This document shows positions 53,289-64,000 of a stretch of 64,000 nucleotides of DNA, in pieces. The stretch covers positions 1 through 64,000 of the forward strand of contig JACRME010000008.1 of the NCBI GenBank assembly GCA_016235045.1, given 5' to 3'. The notes beneath the pieces were generated by a model, which was given only the letters and a program-made list of their open reading frames with translations, ran no database searches and was not told the origin of the DNA. The first letter of the stretch is position 1; the number at the start of each line of letters is the position of its first letter. A program made the position numbers and the translations under genes. Source of the stretch: Nitrosomonadales bacterium. Lineage in GTDB: Bacteria > Pseudomonadota > Gammaproteobacteria > Burkholderiales > Gallionellaceae.

Positions 53289-54305
53289 TTACAGTGTCCG
53301 CCCGATAGCCTTCGCGATCGCCCCCAGCGAGCCCATGAGCTTCTTCAAATCTTCCGGGGTGAGCGCCTGGTCAGCATCGCACCACGCGTCGCATGGGCTC
53401 GGGTGCATCTCGACCAGCAGGCCGTCCGCGCCCGCCGCGATGGCGGCCTGCGACAGTGCAGGTACCATCCACGCCTTGCCGCCTGCATGCGAGGGATCGA
53501 CGATCACCGGCAAGTGGGTCTCTTTCTTCAGCACGGCTATGGCGGTCACGTCCAGCACGTTGCGGTAGGCAGTCTCGAAGGTGCGGATGCCGCGTTCGCA
53601 GAAGATGATGTTGTGGTTGCCGCCGGCGGCGATGTATTCCGCCGACATCAGCCATTCGCTGATGGTGGCCGACATGCCGCGCTTGAGGATGACCGGCTTG
53701 TTGACCTTGCCCACGGCCTTGAGCAGGTCGAAGTTTTGCATGTTGCGCGTGCCGATCTGGATCGCGTCCACGTCGTATTCCATGAAGGCGTCCAATTGGC
53801 GCGCATCCATCAATTCGGTGACGATGGGGAGTTTGTATTTCTCTGCCGCTTTGCGGAACATCGCCAGACCTTCCACGCCGTGGCCCTGGAATGCATAGGG
53901 GCTGGTGCGTGGCTTGAACGCGCCGCCGCGCATCAAACGGCAACCCGCCTCATGTGTGAACTTCGCCGACAGGTCCATCTGCTCCTGCGTCTCCACCGAG
54001 CAGGGACCGGCGATGATCTGGATCTGGTTGCCGCCCAGCGGGATGCCGCCGATCTCGACGACGGTGTTTTGCTTGTGCGATTCGCGCGACACGATCTTGT
54101 ACTGCTTGGCGATGTGCATTGCCGATTCCACGCCCGGCAGCGAGGTAAACATCTCCGCTTCCAGCTTGCGCTCGTCGCCGATGGCGCCGATGACGGTGCG
54201 CTCCACGCCGCGCGAAATGTTGGCCTTGAGTCCCGCCGCTTCGATCTTTTTCACCACCGTGTTGATTTGTGCGTCGGTGATTTCACTGCCCATTACGATG
54301 ATCAT
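53289..54305 (-). CDS. aroF: DAHP synthase, type I-beta with ferredoxin-like N-domain
   Basis: First enzyme of the shikimate pathway (erythrose 4-phosphate plus PEP), 338 residues. The N-terminal ~75 residues form a ferredoxin-like regulatory domain ([18 protein letters not shown]), as in the Thermotoga-type enzyme. The barrel shows [31 protein letters not shown] (in part [11 protein letters not shown]) and [12 protein letters not shown], which bind metal and substrate. Feedback by Phe or Tyr through the N-domain is expected for the family. It overlaps hisC by 4 bases. Confidence 0.95.
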   Translation of the reverse strand: MIIVMGSEITDAQINTVVKKIEAAGLKANISRGVERTVIGAIGDERKLEAEMFTSLPGVESAMHIAKQYKIVSRESHKQNTVVEIGGIPLGGNQIQIIAGPCSVETQEQMDLSAKFTHEAGCRLMRGGAFKPRTSPYAFQGHGVEGLAMFRKAAEKYKLPIVTELMDARQLDAFMEYDVDAIQIGTRNMQNFDLLKAVGKVNKPVILKRGMSATISEWLMSAEYIAAGGNHNIIFCERGIRTFETAYRNVLDVTAIAVLKKETHLPVIVDPSHAGGKAWMVPALSQAAIAAGADGLLVEMHPSPCDAWCDADQALTPEDLKKLMGSLGAIAKAIGRTL

Positions 54306-55423
54306 TTGTTTTCTCCGTTAACTTGCTGGTTGATTGCTTTTTCCAGTGCTGCCAAAAATTTTGCATTCTCGCTTTCCAGACCGATGCTCACGCGCAACCA
54401 GTCCGGCATATCGTAATTGGCGATGGGGCGCACGATCACGCCCAGTTCGAGTAAGCGTCGGTACATCGCCGTCGCGTTGCCGATGCGGAACGCCACGAAG
54501 TTGCCAAACGAGGGAATGTATTCCAGACCCAGTCTGGTCAATCCGTCGGTGATCTGCTGCATACCGCGCCGGTTCAGATCGAAAGTCTTCTTCACAAAAG
54601 ACACATCGCGCAAGGCCGCCACTGCTGCCGCCTGCGCCACGCTATTCACGTTGAACGGCTGGCGCACGCGGTTCATCATATCCGTCACCTGCTCATGCGC
54701 CAAGGCATATCCGACGCGCAAGCCCGCCAAGCCATAGGCCTTGGAGAAGGTGCGCGAGATGATCAGGTTGGGGAATTCCTTGAGCCAGGCCACCGAGTCG
54801 TAACGCTTGTCTTCGGGCAGGTACTCGTTGTACGCCTCGTCCAGCACCACCAGAATCTCGGGCGGCAAGCCGCGCAGGAACGCCAGCAAATCATCCGCAC
54901 TCAGGAAGGTGCCGGTGGGATTGTTGGGATTGGCGATGAAGACGATCTTGGCCTTGTTATCGCGGGCAGCTTTCTGCATTGCCGGCAGATCATGGCCGTA
55001 ACCCTTGTCGGCAGGCACGCTGATGCCCGTTGCGCCGACCGCCTGTGTCGCCAGCGCATACACCGCAAACGCATGTGCCGAGTACACCACCTTGTCGCCC
55101 ACCGTCAGGAAAGCGCGTGCGGCGAATTCGAGCAGGTCGTTGCTGCCGTTACCCAGCGTGATGTTGGCATGCGACACGCCGTAACGCTTCACCAATGCAT
55201 CTTTCAGTTCGAAACCGTTGCCATCGGGATACAGCGCGATGGTCTTGATCGCTTCCTGCATGGCGGCGACCGAAGCGGGGCTCGCGCCCAACGGATTCTC
55301 GTTGGAGGCCAGCTTGACGATGCCGGTGATGCCCAGCTCGCGCTCCAGCTCGGAGATCGGCTTGCCTGGCTGGTAAGGCGCGATAGCGCGAATATAGGAT
55401 GGTGCTAAATCACAGTAATTCAT
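54302..55423 (-). CDS. hisC: Histidinol-phosphate aminotransferase
   Basis: PLP transaminase of 373 residues for histidine synthesis, often also able to transaminate aromatic keto acids in such supraoperons. The PLP lysine is in [24 protein letters not shown] and DEAYNEYL are the usual cofactor contacts. Placement between pheA and aroF supports a dual role in Phe/Tyr synthesis (inference). The gene overlaps aroF by 4 bases and is separated from pheA by a repeat. Confidence 0.93.
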   Translation of the reverse strand: MNYCDLAPSYIRAIAPYQPGKPISELERELGITGIVKLASNENPLGASPASVAAMQEAIKTIALYPDGNGFELKDALVKRYGVSHANITLGNGSNDLLEFAARAFLTVGDKVVYSAHAFAVYALATQAVGATGISVPADKGYGHDLPAMQKAARDNKAKIVFIANPNNPTGTFLSADDLLAFLRGLPPEILVVLDEAYNEYLPEDKRYDSVAWLKEFPNLIISRTFSKAYGLAGLRVGYALAHEQVTDMMNRVRQPFNVNSVAQAAAVAALRDVSFVKKTFDLNRRGMQQITDGLTRLGLEYIPSFGNFVAFRIGNATAMYRRLLELGVIVRPIANYDMPDWLRVSIGLESENAKFLAALEKAINQQVNGENK

Positions 55424-55452
55424 TTGATACCTTGATTGAAATACTAAAAACT

Positions 55453-55588
55453 TTTTATCCGCAGATTACACAGATTCCACAGATTAAAAACAAATTCCAT
55501 TGTCAAATTTTTTACTTATTCAGTAGATTTTTCCATCGCCAACTTCGCGTACAAGAATCTGCGAAATCTGTGTAATCTGCGGATTAAA
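55453..55588. repeat. Inverted repeat ATCCGCAGATTACACAGATT between pheA and hisC
   Basis: Left arm TTTATCCGCAGATTACACAG and right arm CTGTGTAATCTGCGGATTAA are near-perfect complements around an AT-rich interior. Its plan (arms built from a repeating ACAGAT unit) resembles the CACAGAG family though the sequence differs. Confidence 0.85.
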
Positions 55589-55602
55589 GGGTTGGTTTTA
55601 GA

Positions 55603-56667
55603 TTACACAGCCACCGGATAAGAACCCAGCACCTTGACGAAGGCCGCGAGCTGCTTGAGTTGCGCCAGAGCAGTGGCGACCTTGGCATCGGATTGATGAC
55701 CTTCGATATCGACGTAGAACACGTATTCCCACAGACCGGCGCCGGACGGGCGCGATTCCAGCTTGGTCATGGAAACGCCGTTCTTGGCAAACGGTGTCAG
55801 CAGGTCGTGCATCGCACCGGGGCGGTTGGGTGCGGACATCGCCAGCGAAGTCTTGTCCTTGCCGGAAGGAGCCACATCCTGTTTGCCGACCACGAGGAAA
55901 CGCGTGGTATTGCGCGCATCGTCCTCGATGTTGTGCGCCAGCACCTTCAGCTTGAAATGCTCCGCCGCCTGTTCCCCGGCGACTGCCGCCGCAAACGACT
56001 CTTCCGCCGCCAGGCGCGCCGCGTCGGCATTGCTGGAAGCGGTAACACGCTCGGCGTTCGGCAGATGCGCATGCAGCCAGCCCTGGCATTGCCCGAACGA
56101 CTGCGGATGCGAGTAGACCTTGCGGATCATGGATAGGTCGTTTTCGTTCGACAGCACGCACTGATGCACTTGCAGCAGCACTTCGCCGCAAATACGGAGA
56201 TTGCTGTTCAGCAGCAGATCGAGCGTGCGGCCGATGGCGCCTTCGGTAGAATTCTCCACCGGCACCAGGCCGTAGTTCGCCCCCCCGCTCTCCACGGCAT
56301 TGAACACGCCGTCGATGGAATCGGCGGGAATGCCTTCGGTCGCCTGTCCGAAACGCTGGAATACCGCCGCCTCGCTGAAGGTGCCGTGCGGCCCCAGATA
56401 GGCCACGCGCAACGGCGCCTCCAGCGCACGGCATTGCGACATGATCTCGGTAAACAATTGCGATACGCCCTGATGGGACAGCGGGCCCATGTTTGCATCC
56501 GCCATGCGCTGAAGCACCTGCGCCTCGCGTTCGGGACGCAACACCGCGCCGTTGCCTTTGACGCGCCCGATCTGCTGGGCCAGCGCGGCACGTTGGTTGA
56601 ACAGCTTGAGCAACTCGTCGTCGATACGGTCGATCTGCTCGCGGTATTTTTTCAAATCGTCACTCAT
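55603..56667 (-). CDS. pheA: Bifunctional chorismate mutase/prephenate dehydratase
   Basis: Makes phenylpyruvate for phenylalanine, 354 residues. The AroQ chorismate mutase domain (~1-90: YREQIDRIDDELLKLFNQRA) is followed by the dehydratase (~95-270: YLGPHGTFSEAA, VPVENSTEGAIG, NTTRFLVVGK) and a C-terminal ACT domain with the Phe-binding ESRPSG motif. It overlaps serA by 4 bases. Confidence 0.97.
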   Translation of the reverse strand: MSDDLKKYREQIDRIDDELLKLFNQRAALAQQIGRVKGNGAVLRPEREAQVLQRMADANMGPLSHQGVSQLFTEIMSQCRALEAPLRVAYLGPHGTFSEAAVFQRFGQATEGIPADSIDGVFNAVESGGANYGLVPVENSTEGAIGRTLDLLLNSNLRICGEVLLQVHQCVLSNENDLSMIRKVYSHPQSFGQCQGWLHAHLPNAERVTASSNADAARLAAEESFAAAVAGEQAAEHFKLKVLAHNIEDDARNTTRFLVVGKQDVAPSGKDKTSLAMSAPNRPGAMHDLLTPFAKNGVSMTKLESRPSGAGLWEYVFYVDIEGHQSDAKVATALAQLKQLAAFVKVLGSYPVAV

Positions 56668-57854
56668 ACTTCCGCCTCCAGCGGCAAAGCCCGCACCATC
56701 AGCACACCGGGAATGGCGGCAATCTGTGCAATCAGTTTATCCGGCAGCGCTGAGTCGGTATCCACCAGGGTGTAAGCCATTTCGCCGCGCGATTTATTCA
56801 TCATGTTATGGATGTTGATACCCGCCTGCGCCAGCGCGGTGGAAATCTGTCCCAGCATGTTCGGTACGTTGGCGTTGGCAATCGCAACCCGGTATGCCGA
56901 CTCGCGCGGCATGCCGACATTGGGAAAATTCACCGTGTTGGCGATATTGCCGTGTTCCAGATAGTCGCGCAGTTGCCGGATCACCATCACCGCGCAGTTC
57001 TCTTCCGCCTCTTCGGTGGAGGCGCCCAGATGCGGCAAAGCAATGATCCTGTCGTTCGCCAGCAACTTGTTGCCCGGAAAATCGCACACATAGTAACGCA
57101 GATGATTGCCCGCCAAACCGGCGATCACGGCGTCTTCGTTCACGATGGCATCGCGCGCAAAATTCAGCAGCACGGCACCCGGCTTCATCGCGGCCACGCG
57201 TTTGGCGTCGATCAGATCGCGCGTCTCATCCAGCAGCGGCACATGCAAGGTGACGAAATCGCTCTGCTCGAGCAGGCTCTCGATAGTGGATGCCTTCTGC
57301 ACTTGCGACGACAGGCTCCACGCCGCATCCACGGTAATATTCGGGTCGTAACCGATCACCTGCATGCCGAGCGCGATTGCCGCATCCGCCACCTGCCGCC
57401 CCACAGCTCCCAGCCCGACGATCCCCAGCGTTTTCCCGCGCAGTTCGGTTCCGGCGTAGGCTTTCTTGCCGTCCTCGACCAACTGGCGCATGGTCGCGTC
57501 GTCGCCCTTCAATCCCGCCGTAAAGCGCAATGCCGGCACAATATTGCGCGAAGCCAGCAGCAAGCCGGCGATCACCAGTTCTTTCACCGCATTGGCATTT
57601 GCCCCCGGCGCGAAGAATACCGGCACGCCGCGCGCACTCATCTTCTCTACCGGCACATTGTTCGTTCCCGCCCCGGCCCGCGCCACAGCCAACACGCTGT
57701 CGGGTACATCCATCTCCAGCATATTGTGCGAACGCACCAGAATCGCATCGGGTTGCCCGACGTCGTCGCCGACCTGATAGCGCCCGGCAGGCAAGTGCTT
57801 CAGGCCTGTCGGCGAAATCCTGTTCAGCGCAAGCACCTTGAAAGCCTTAGCCAT
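56664..57854 (-). CDS. serA: D-3-phosphoglycerate dehydrogenase
   Basis: NAD-dependent first step of serine synthesis, 396 residues. The Rossmann motif [16 protein letters not shown] and the catalytic region [14 protein letters not shown] are present, with a C-terminal ACT domain (from about residue 325, [20 protein letters not shown]), giving likely feedback by serine. It overlaps serC by 8 bases and pheA by 4. Confidence 0.96.
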   Translation of the reverse strand: MAKAFKVLALNRISPTGLKHLPAGRYQVGDDVGQPDAILVRSHNMLEMDVPDSVLAVARAGAGTNNVPVEKMSARGVPVFFAPGANANAVKELVIAGLLLASRNIVPALRFTAGLKGDDATMRQLVEDGKKAYAGTELRGKTLGIVGLGAVGRQVADAAIALGMQVIGYDPNITVDAAWSLSSQVQKASTIESLLEQSDFVTLHVPLLDETRDLIDAKRVAAMKPGAVLLNFARDAIVNEDAVIAGLAGNHLRYYVCDFPGNKLLANDRIIALPHLGASTEEAEENCAVMVIRQLRDYLEHGNIANTVNFPNVGMPRESAYRVAIANANVPNMLGQISTALAQAGINIHNMMNKSRGEMAYTLVDTDSALPDKLIAQIAAIPGVLMVRALPLEAEV

Positions 57855-58929
57855 TCCGTCTGGCGAAATCGTTCATGAAATCCACCAGTGCCTGCACGCC
57901 CGCCTTCGGCATGGCGTTGTAGATCGAAGCGCGCATGCCGCCGACGGAACGGTGGCCCTTCAATTGCAGCAAACCGTTGGCATCCGCCTGTTTCAGGAAA
58001 TCGCCATCCAGATTGGCATCCTTCAGCGTGAACGGCACATTCATGCGCGAGCGGTCGGCCGTGTTCACCGGGCAATGGTAGAAGCCGTTGCTGGCATCGA
58101 TGGCGTCGTAGAGCAACTTGGCCTTGGCGATATTCACCTGCTCCATCTTTGCGACGCCGCCGTTGCGTTTCAACCACTGGAACACCAGGCCCGCCATGTA
58201 CATTCCGTAAGTGGGCGGGGTGTTGTACATCGAGTCGTTGTCGGCATGAATCTTGTAATCCATCATGGTCGGCAGACGCGGATCGGCATGGCCCACCAGG
58301 TCGTCGCGCACGATCACCAGCGTCAACCCGGCCGGGCCGATATTCTTCTGCGCACCGGCATAGATCAGGCCGAACCTCGACACATCATAAGGACGCGACA
58401 GGATATTGGACGACATATCGGCCACCAGCGGCACGGTACCCGTTCTGGGCACCCAGTTGAACTCCACTCCGCCGATGGTCTCGTTTGTGGTGTAGTGGAC
58501 ATAGGCTGCATCCTTGTCCAGCTTCCAGTGCTTGAAGTCTGGCGCGTAGGTCGCCTTCTTGTCGGCGTTGCTGGCAACCTCATTCACGAAGCAAAATTTC
58601 TTCGCCTCTGCCATGGCCTTCTTCGACCATTCGCCGGTGTTCACGTAGTCGGCAGAGAGCTTTCCGCGCAGCAGATTGAGCGGGATCATGGAAAATTGCA
58701 GGTGCGCGCCGCCTTGCAGGAACAGCACCTTGTAATTCTTCGGGATGCCCATCAACTCGCGCAGATCGGCTTCCGCCTGTGCGGCGATGCCCATGAATTC
58801 CTTGCCGCGGTGCGACATCTCCATCACCGACATGCCGGTGCCGTGCCAATCCAGCAACTCTTCGCGTGCCTGCTGCAGCACTTCATGCGGCAAAACAGCC
58901 GGGCCTGCGCTGAAATTGAATATGCTCAT
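57847..58929 (-). CDS. serC: Phosphoserine aminotransferase
   Basis: PLP transaminase of 360 residues, second step of serine synthesis and also used for pyridoxine precursors. The N-terminal [14 protein letters not shown] and the lysine motif [16 protein letters not shown] are diagnostic. It overlaps gyrA by 4 bases (ATGA), placing serine synthesis under the gyrA transcript. Confidence 0.97.
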   Translation of the reverse strand: MSIFNFSAGPAVLPHEVLQQAREELLDWHGTGMSVMEMSHRGKEFMGIAAQAEADLRELMGIPKNYKVLFLQGGAHLQFSMIPLNLLRGKLSADYVNTGEWSKKAMAEAKKFCFVNEVASNADKKATYAPDFKHWKLDKDAAYVHYTTNETIGGVEFNWVPRTGTVPLVADMSSNILSRPYDVSRFGLIYAGAQKNIGPAGLTLVIVRDDLVGHADPRLPTMMDYKIHADNDSMYNTPPTYGMYMAGLVFQWLKRNGGVAKMEQVNIAKAKLLYDAIDASNGFYHCPVNTADRSRMNVPFTLKDANLDGDFLKQADANGLLQLKGHRSVGGMRASIYNAMPKAGVQALVDFMNDFARRNG

Positions 58930-61478
58930 TGTTCGCCTTCCTCTTCGGTTTCGGCGATGCGGCTCAATCCGGCCAGTTTCTCGCCCTCGCCCAGATTCAT
59001 CAGCGTCACGCCTTGCGTGGCGCGGCTCATCTCGCGTATTTCGTTGACACGGGTGCGGATCAAAACGCCGTTGGTGCCGATCAGCATGATTTCGTCTTCC
59101 GGTCTCACCAGCGTCGCTGCCACCACCTTGCCGTTGCGTTCGGAAGTCTGGATCGCGATCATGCCTTGCGTGCCGCGCCCGTGGCGGGTGTATTCGGCAA
59201 TGGAAGTCCGTTTGCCGTAACCATTTTCGGTTGCAGTCAGCACGGACTGCTCTTCGTTCTCGGCCACCAGCAGCGCGATGACCTTGCCGCCCTTGGCCAG
59301 GTTCATGCCGCGCACGCCGCGCGCGGTACGGCCCATGCCGCGCACATCATCCTCGTCGAAACGCACTGCCCTGCCCTCGTCCGAGAACAGCATCACGTCG
59401 TGCTTGCCGTCGGTGATCGCCACGCCGATGAGGAAGTCGCCCTCGTCCAGGCTGATGGCGATGATGCCGGCCTTGCGCGGGTTGGCGAAGTCGGACAGCG
59501 GTGTCTTCTTCACCGTGCCTTCGCTGGTGGCGAAGAAGATGAACTGGTCCTCGGTGAACTGCTTCACCGGCAGGATGGCGTTGATCTTCTCGTCCGCTTC
59601 CAGCGGCAGCAGGTTGACGATGGGCTTGCCGCGGCTGATGCGCGTGCCCTGCGGCACGTCATACACCTTGAGCCAGTAGACGCGGCCGCGGTTGGAGAAG
59701 CACAGGATGTAGTCGTGGGTGTTGGCGATGAACAGGTTGTCGATGAAATCGTCTTCCTTGGTCGCCGTGGCCTGCTTGCCGCGGCCGCCGCGTTTCTGCG
59801 CGCGGTATTCGTCCAGCTTCTGCGCCTTCATGTAGCCGCTGTGCGACATGGTGACCACCACGTCTTCCGGCGCGATGAGGTCTTCCATGCTCATGTCTTG
59901 CGTGTGGGTGATGATCTCGCTGCGGCGCTTGTCGCCGAACTGCGAGCGGATCGTCACCAGTTCGTCGCCGATGATCTGCGTCACGCGGGCCGGCTTGGCC
60001 AGGATGTCGAGCAGGTCGGTAATTTTGTCCATCACCTCGCGGTATTCGCCGACGATCTTGTCCTGCTCCAGCCCGGTCAGGCGTTGCAGGCGCAGTTCCA
60101 GAATCGCCTGGGCCTGCGCATCGGAGAGGAAATAGCCGTTGCCCTTCACCAGACCGAACTCGGGAGCCAGCCCTTCCGGACGCGACGCCGCATCGACTCG
60201 GGATAACATATCTTCCACCAGCGAAGAGCGCCATGAGCGCGCCATCATCTCGCGCTTGGCATCCGGCGGCGTCGGTGCCGCCTTGATCAATGCAATGATC
60301 TCGTCCACGTTGGACAGCGCAACCGCCAGGCCTTCCAGGATATGGCCGCGCTCGCGCGCCTTGCGCAGTTCGAAGATGGTGCGGCGCGTAACGACTTCGC
60401 GGCGGTGGCGCAGGAACGCCTCGATGACCTGCTTGAGGTTGAGCAGCTTGGGCTGGCCGTCGACAATGGCGACCATGTTGATGCCGAAGCTGTCCTGCAT
60501 CGGCGTGTCTTTGTACAGTTGGTTCAGGATCACGTCCGCGTTCTCGCCGCGCTTCAGCTCGATCACCGCGCGCATGCCGGACTTGTCGGACTCGTCGCGA
60601 ATCTCGGAAATGCCTTCGAGGCGCTTCTCGCGCACCATCTCGCCGATCCGCATCAGCAGGTTGGCCTTGTTTACCTGATAGGGCAGTTCGTCGATGATGA
60701 TGGCCTGGCGGTCGCCCTTGCCGATGTCCTCGAAGTGGGTGCGCGCGCGCATCACCACACGGCCGCGGCCGGTGCGGTAGCCTTCCTTCACACCGGCCAG
60801 ACCGTAGATGAAACCGGCAGTCGGGAAATCGGGCGCCGGCACCAACTCGATCAGGCGCTCGATATCCATCTCGGGTTCGCGCAACAGTGCCAGGCAGGCA
60901 TCCACCACCTCGGTCATGTTGTGCGGCGGAATGTTGGTCGCCATGCCCACCGCGATACCGGAGGAGCCGTTAACCAGCAAATTGGGAAAGCGCGCCGGGA
61001 ACACCAGCGGCTCGTGCTCGGAACCGTCGTAGTTCGGTCCGAAATCGACCGTCTCTTTATCCAGATCGGCCAGCAGCTCGTGTGCGATCTTGGCCATGCG
61101 GATCTCGGTGTAACGCATCGCCGCCGCATTGTCGCCGTCCACCGAACCGAAGTTGCCCTGACCGTCCACCAGCGTGTAGCGCAACGAGAAATCCTGCGCC
61201 ATGCGCACGATGGTGTCGTACACCGCGGTATCGCCGTGCGGGTGGTACTTACCGATCACATCGCCAACGATACGCGCCGATTTCTTGTAGGCCTTGTTCC
61301 AGTCGTTGGACAACTCGTGCATGGCGAACAACACTCGCCGGTGCACCGGCTTCAGACCATCGCGCACATCCGGCAACGCGCGTCCCACGATCACGCTCAT
61401 CGCGTAATCCAGGTAGGACTTGCGCATCTCTTCTTCCAGGCTGACCGGCAGGGTTTCTTTGGCGAATTGTTGTTCCAT
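58926..61478 (-). CDS. gyrA: DNA gyrase subunit A
   Basis: DNA-cleaving subunit of gyrase, 850 residues. The catalytic tyrosine is Y123 in AAAMRYTE. The quinolone region has T84 (E. coli S83) and D88 (E. coli D87); threonine at this position is the wild-type residue in some species, so no resistance is implied. The C-terminal wrapping domain has the GyrA box QKRGGRG. The gene is probably first of the gyrA-serC-serA-pheA transcript. It diverges from ubiG. Confidence 0.97.
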   Translation of the reverse strand: MEQQFAKETLPVSLEEEMRKSYLDYAMSVIVGRALPDVRDGLKPVHRRVLFAMHELSNDWNKAYKKSARIVGDVIGKYHPHGDTAVYDTIVRMAQDFSLRYTLVDGQGNFGSVDGDNAAAMRYTEIRMAKIAHELLADLDKETVDFGPNYDGSEHEPLVFPARFPNLLVNGSSGIAVGMATNIPPHNMTEVVDACLALLREPEMDIERLIELVPAPDFPTAGFIYGLAGVKEGYRTGRGRVVMRARTHFEDIGKGDRQAIIIDELPYQVNKANLLMRIGEMVREKRLEGISEIRDESDKSGMRAVIELKRGENADVILNQLYKDTPMQDSFGINMVAIVDGQPKLLNLKQVIEAFLRHRREVVTRRTIFELRKARERGHILEGLAVALSNVDEIIALIKAAPTPPDAKREMMARSWRSSLVEDMLSRVDAASRPEGLAPEFGLVKGNGYFLSDAQAQAILELRLQRLTGLEQDKIVGEYREVMDKITDLLDILAKPARVTQIIGDELVTIRSQFGDKRRSEIITHTQDMSMEDLIAPEDVVVTMSHSGYMKAQKLDEYRAQKRGGRGKQATATKEDDFIDNLFIANTHDYILCFSNRGRVYWLKVYDVPQGTRISRGKPIVNLLPLEADEKINAILPVKQFTEDQFIFFATSEGTVKKTPLSDFANPRKAGIIAISLDEGDFLIGVAITDGKHDVMLFSDEGRAVRFDEDDVRGMGRTARGVRGMNLAKGGKVIALLVAENEEQSVLTATENGYGKRTSIAEYTRHGRGTQGMIAIQTSERNGKVVAATLVRPEDEIMLIGTNGVLIRTRVNEIREMSRATQGVTLMNLGEGEKLAGLSRIAETEEEGEQ

Positions 61479-61646
61479 GAGCGACCTATAAATGAACCCC
61501 GAAAGCGGGCTTGCGGGGCATTAAAACGAAGTCCGCATTCTAGCACAGCCCCCTCTCACGCCGACTACCTGCCGACCTCCTTGTTTGTTTGGCTATTGCC
61601 TGGGAGTTTTGTTAAAGTCGTCAACCTCTCAAACGAGGTTTATGCC

Positions 61647-62342
61647 ATGTCCAACGCCGATCCCATCGAACTCGAAAAATTCTCGCAACTCGCCCACAAG
61701 TGGTGGGATCCGAACAGCGAATTCAAGCCCTTGCACGAGATCAACCCGTTGCGCCTCGACTATATCGATCGCATCGCCGCTCTCTCCGGCAAGGAGGTGC
61801 TGGATGTCGGCTGCGGCGGCGGCATCCTGACGGAGAGCATGGCGGACAGGGGCGCCAAAGTGACCGGCATCGACCTCGCCGACAAGTCGCTGCAAGTAGC
61901 CAAGCTGCATCTTCTGGAAAGCGGCAAACAGGTGGAGTATCGCAAGGTGGCGGTGGAAACGCTGGCTGCCGAACGGCCCGCCCACTACGACGTGGTGACC
62001 TGCATGGAAATGCTGGAGCATGTGCCCGATCCGGCCGCCGTGGTCGCCGCCTGCGCCAAGCTGGCGAAGCCGAACGGCCATGTGTTTTTCTCCACCCTCA
62101 ACCGCAACCCGAAGTCGTACCTGTTTGCCATCCTCGGCGCGGAATATGTGCTCAATCTGCTGCCGCGCGGCACGCATGATTTCGCCAAGTTCATCAAGCC
62201 TTCCGAGCTTGCGCAGTGGTGCCGCGACGCGGAACTGAATGTCTCCGACATCACCGGCATGAGCTACAACCCGCTGAACCAGAGCTATTCGCTCGGGCGC
62301 GACACCGGCGTCAATTATCTGGTGGCCTGCCAACGTGGTTGA
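61647..62342 (+). CDS. ubiG: Ubiquinone biosynthesis O-methyltransferase
   Basis: SAM-dependent methyltransferase of 231 residues acting twice in ubiquinone synthesis. The start [20 protein letters not shown] is family-specific; [16 protein letters not shown] binds SAM. The ATG at 61647 is used; the frame is open far upstream but that part is a shadow of gyrA. It overlaps gph by 8 bases, a typical ubiG-gph pair. Confidence 0.96.
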   Translation: MSNADPIELEKFSQLAHKWWDPNSEFKPLHEINPLRLDYIDRIAALSGKEVLDVGCGGGILTESMADRGAKVTGIDLADKSLQVAKLHLLESGKQVEYRKVAVETLAAERPAHYDVVTCMEMLEHVPDPAAVVAACAKLAKPNGHVFFSTLNRNPKSYLFAILGAEYVLNLLPRGTHDFAKFIKPSELAQWCRDAELNVSDITGMSYNPLNQSYSLGRDTGVNYLVACQRG

Positions 62343-62988
62343 AGCCGTCCTCTTCGATCTCGACGGCACTTTTGCCGATACCGCGCCCGATCTGGGGGCG
62401 GCGCTCAACCACGTGCGCGCGTTACGCGACCTGCCGCCGCTGCCCCTGGAAACCATCCGGCCCCAGGCTTCGCACGGTTCGCGTGGATTGCTCAAGCTGG
62501 GCCTGAATATCGATCCCGACACGCCCAATTACGAGGAAGTGCGCGACGCATTTTTGCAGTATTACGAAAACCATATTTGCGACCAGACACGCCTGTTTCC
62601 CGGCATGTCGGCATTGGTCGCGGAACTTGAGCGGCACGAACTGCCCTGGGGCATTGTCACCAACAAGCCGCACCGCTATACCGTGCCGCTGATGGAAAAA
62701 CTCGGCTATGCCAAACGCGCGGCCTGCCTCGTCAGCGGGGATACTTGCGCCCGCTCCAAGCCGCACCCGATGCCGTTGCTGCATGCTGCGGAATTGATGG
62801 GCGTTGCGCCCGACAATTGCATCTACCTGGGCGACGACCTGCGCGACATGGAAGCGGCGCAAGCGGCCAGCATGATCGGCATCGTCGCCGCCTACGGCTA
62901 CATCGACCCAATAGCCGACCTTGCCGCTTGGCCTTGTGTCGGCAGAGTACCCACCCCATTTGCTTTACTGCGTTACATCCAGAGTTGA
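62335..62988 (+). CDS. gph: Phosphoglycolate phosphatase
   Basis: HAD phosphatase of 217 residues that removes 2-phosphoglycolate. The start is a GTG at 62335 inside ubiG. Motifs are [15 protein letters not shown] (nucleophile and acid Asp; Phe replaces the more usual Leu), [17 protein letters not shown] and [12 protein letters not shown]. UbiG-gph linkage supports the assignment. Confidence 0.93.
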   Translation: MVEAVLFDLDGTFADTAPDLGAALNHVRALRDLPPLPLETIRPQASHGSRGLLKLGLNIDPDTPNYEEVRDAFLQYYENHICDQTRLFPGMSALVAELERHELPWGIVTNKPHRYTVPLMEKLGYAKRAACLVSGDTCARSKPHPMPLLHAAELMGVAPDNCIYLGDDLRDMEAAQAASMIGIVAAYGYIDPIADLAAWPCVGRVPTPFALLRYIQS

Positions 62989-63033
62989 ACGGCGTTATCA
63001 TGCCCTCATAACAAAAAGGGCGGGCTTAGGAGT

Positions 63034-64000
63034 ATGGAAGAAGGACGAAACGGGGACGATTCCCCTCTCAATCCGACACAAGACAGTATCCAGGAGATAT
63101 TGCACAAGGTCATCATCGCCCACCAGCAGGCGCTGGCCTTGCTGCAACAGACAGAAACGGCTTATGGCCGCCTCGTTCCGCACCAGTTGCTCAATCTGCT
63201 GGAAGCCAAAAGTATCGTAGACGTGAAACTCGGCGACCAGGTCGAGCGCAAGATGACCATCATGTTCACGGACATTCGCGACTTCACCCCCTTGTCCGAA
63301 TCGATGACGCCTGCCGAGAATTTCGAATTCATCAATTCGTATCTCAGCCAGATGGAGCCGGTCCTCAGCCGCCATCGCGGCATCATCGACAAATATATCG
63401 GCGATGCCATCATGGCGCTGTTCGAGCACGGCGCGGACGACGCGGTGAGCGGCGCAATCGCCATGCTGGAAAGGCTGAGCTACTACAACGCCGGACGCGT
63501 ACGCGCAGGCTACTCACCCATCAGCATCGGCATCGGGCTGAACACCGGCATGGTCATGATCGGCACCGTGGGCGGCATCAACCGCATGGACAGCACGGTG
63601 ATCGGCGATGCGGTCAACCTGACGGCACGCCTGGAGGAGGCCACCAAAACCTACCATGCCCCGCTCATCATCAGCCAGAACACGCTGTACGACCTTGACG
63701 ACCCCGGCAAATACGACATCCGCTTCCTGGATCGAATCCGCGTAAAGGGAAAGTCGCAGCCGCTCTCCATCTACGAAGTCTTCGACAACAACGCCGAAGA
63801 ACTGCGCAGCAGCAAACGGCAAAGCCTGGCGTCGTTTGAGAAAGCCGTCGCCTATTACCACCTGAAAGACATCGCCAAAGCCGTCCCGCTGTTCAAGCAG
63901 TGCATCGATATATCACCGGAAGACTTCCCGTCGCTCATCTATCTGGAGCGCTGCTACGAATACCAGGCCACCGGACAGCACCTGGGAACCGGCGAGTTGC
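63034..64000 (+). CDS. Class III nucleotide cyclase with C-terminal helical repeats (partial)
   Basis: Cyclic nucleotide synthase, running off the right edge after 322 residues. The cyclase domain (~70-245) has metal aspartates D80 in FTDIRDFT and D124 in YIGDAIMALF, K120 just before, and a threonine in STVIGDAVNLTARLE, the Lys/Thr pair of class IIIb adenylate cyclases. After ~255 helical repeats resembling TPRs begin (YYHLKDIAKAVPLFKQ). The start ATG follows TTAGGAGT. No sensor domain is at the N-terminus, so signal input may come from the C-terminal region or a partner. Confidence 0.9.
   Translation, partial: MEEGRNGDDSPLNPTQDSIQEILHKVIIAHQQALALLQQTETAYGRLVPHQLLNLLEAKSIVDVKLGDQVERKMTIMFTDIRDFTPLSESMTPAENFEFINSYLSQMEPVLSRHRGIIDKYIGDAIMALFEHGADDAVSGAIAMLERLSYYNAGRVRAGYSPISIGIGLNTGMVMIGTVGGINRMDSTVIGDAVNLTARLEEATKTYHAPLIISQNTLYDLDDPGKYDIRFLDRIRVKGKSQPLSIYEVFDNNAEELRSSKRQSLASFEKAVAYYHLKDIAKAVPLFKQCIDISPEDFPSLIYLERCYEYQATGQHLGTGEL

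Noticed and set aside
61227-61229. GyrA T84 as a quinolone-resistance change
   Set aside because: Threonine is the natural residue here in several susceptible species and D88 is unchanged.

Overview
The window reads as ordinary chromosome of a betaproteobacterium, most likely in the Nitrosomonadales; a Gallionellaceae-like genome is my guess from memory of gene order, not a database result. Supporting signs are the block gyrA-serC-serA-pheA-hisC-aroF-tyrA-aroA/cmk-rpsA-ihfB-lapA-lapB-pyrF-hldE-hldD, a prpBCDE cluster beside a GntR-type regulator, a potABCD operon, and GC-rich dense coding. There is no rRNA operon, CRISPR array, phage or IS transposase. One tRNA-Lys(CUU) is present.

Layout. 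0-9.3 kb: left-truncated P-type cation ATPase, a membrane protein of unknown function, a CcdA/DsbD-like membrane protein fused to a CPHC thioredoxin-like domain, a zinc alcohol dehydrogenase, an alpha/beta hydrolase, pcm, a 53-residue membrane protein and a Lon-family protease. 9.3-13.3 kb: potABCD polyamine uptake (minus). 13.3-20.3 kb: a divergent GntR regulator and the 2-methylcitrate cycle genes prpB, prpC, prpD, prpE. 20.3-31.5 kb: a WbuC-like cupin, outer-membrane proteins, an acyl-CoA ligase, a degenerate EAL protein, a nucleotidyltransferase, tRNA-Lys, queG, tsaE and amiC. 31.5-38.4 kb: cysM, cysK, a 2OG-Fe oxygenase, then an operon of PhnD-like binding protein, histidine kinase and HD-GYP response regulator. 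38.4-43 kb: two paralogous small beta-barrels with a DUF1800/DUF1501 pair. 43-64 kb: comEA, LPS heptose and LPS-assembly genes, rpsA/ihfB, the aromatic amino acid and serine supraoperon, gyrA, ubiG, gph and a truncated class III nucleotide cyclase.

The most unusual property is the density and placement of palindromic mobile-repeat-like elements. I count about eight families. Most lie between genes, but three lie inside reading frames without breaking them: in the P-type ATPase nucleotide-binding domain (27 codons), in the PotD leader, where the repeat encodes most of the hydrophobic segment of the signal peptide, and in AroA next to its conserved DHRMAM motif. One family (CACAGAG arms, about 105 bp) occupies all three internal gaps of the prpBCDE cluster. 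Another short signal, a GTCGAC-centred palindrome, occurs three times in the 230-bp potA/GntR divergent region and is a good operator candidate.

Functionally, prpBCDE converts propionate to pyruvate and succinate. The 43-61 kb block couples LPS core synthesis and assembly control, translation (S1), serine and Phe/Tyr/His synthesis, and DNA gyrase, with many 1-8 base overlaps that suggest translational coupling.
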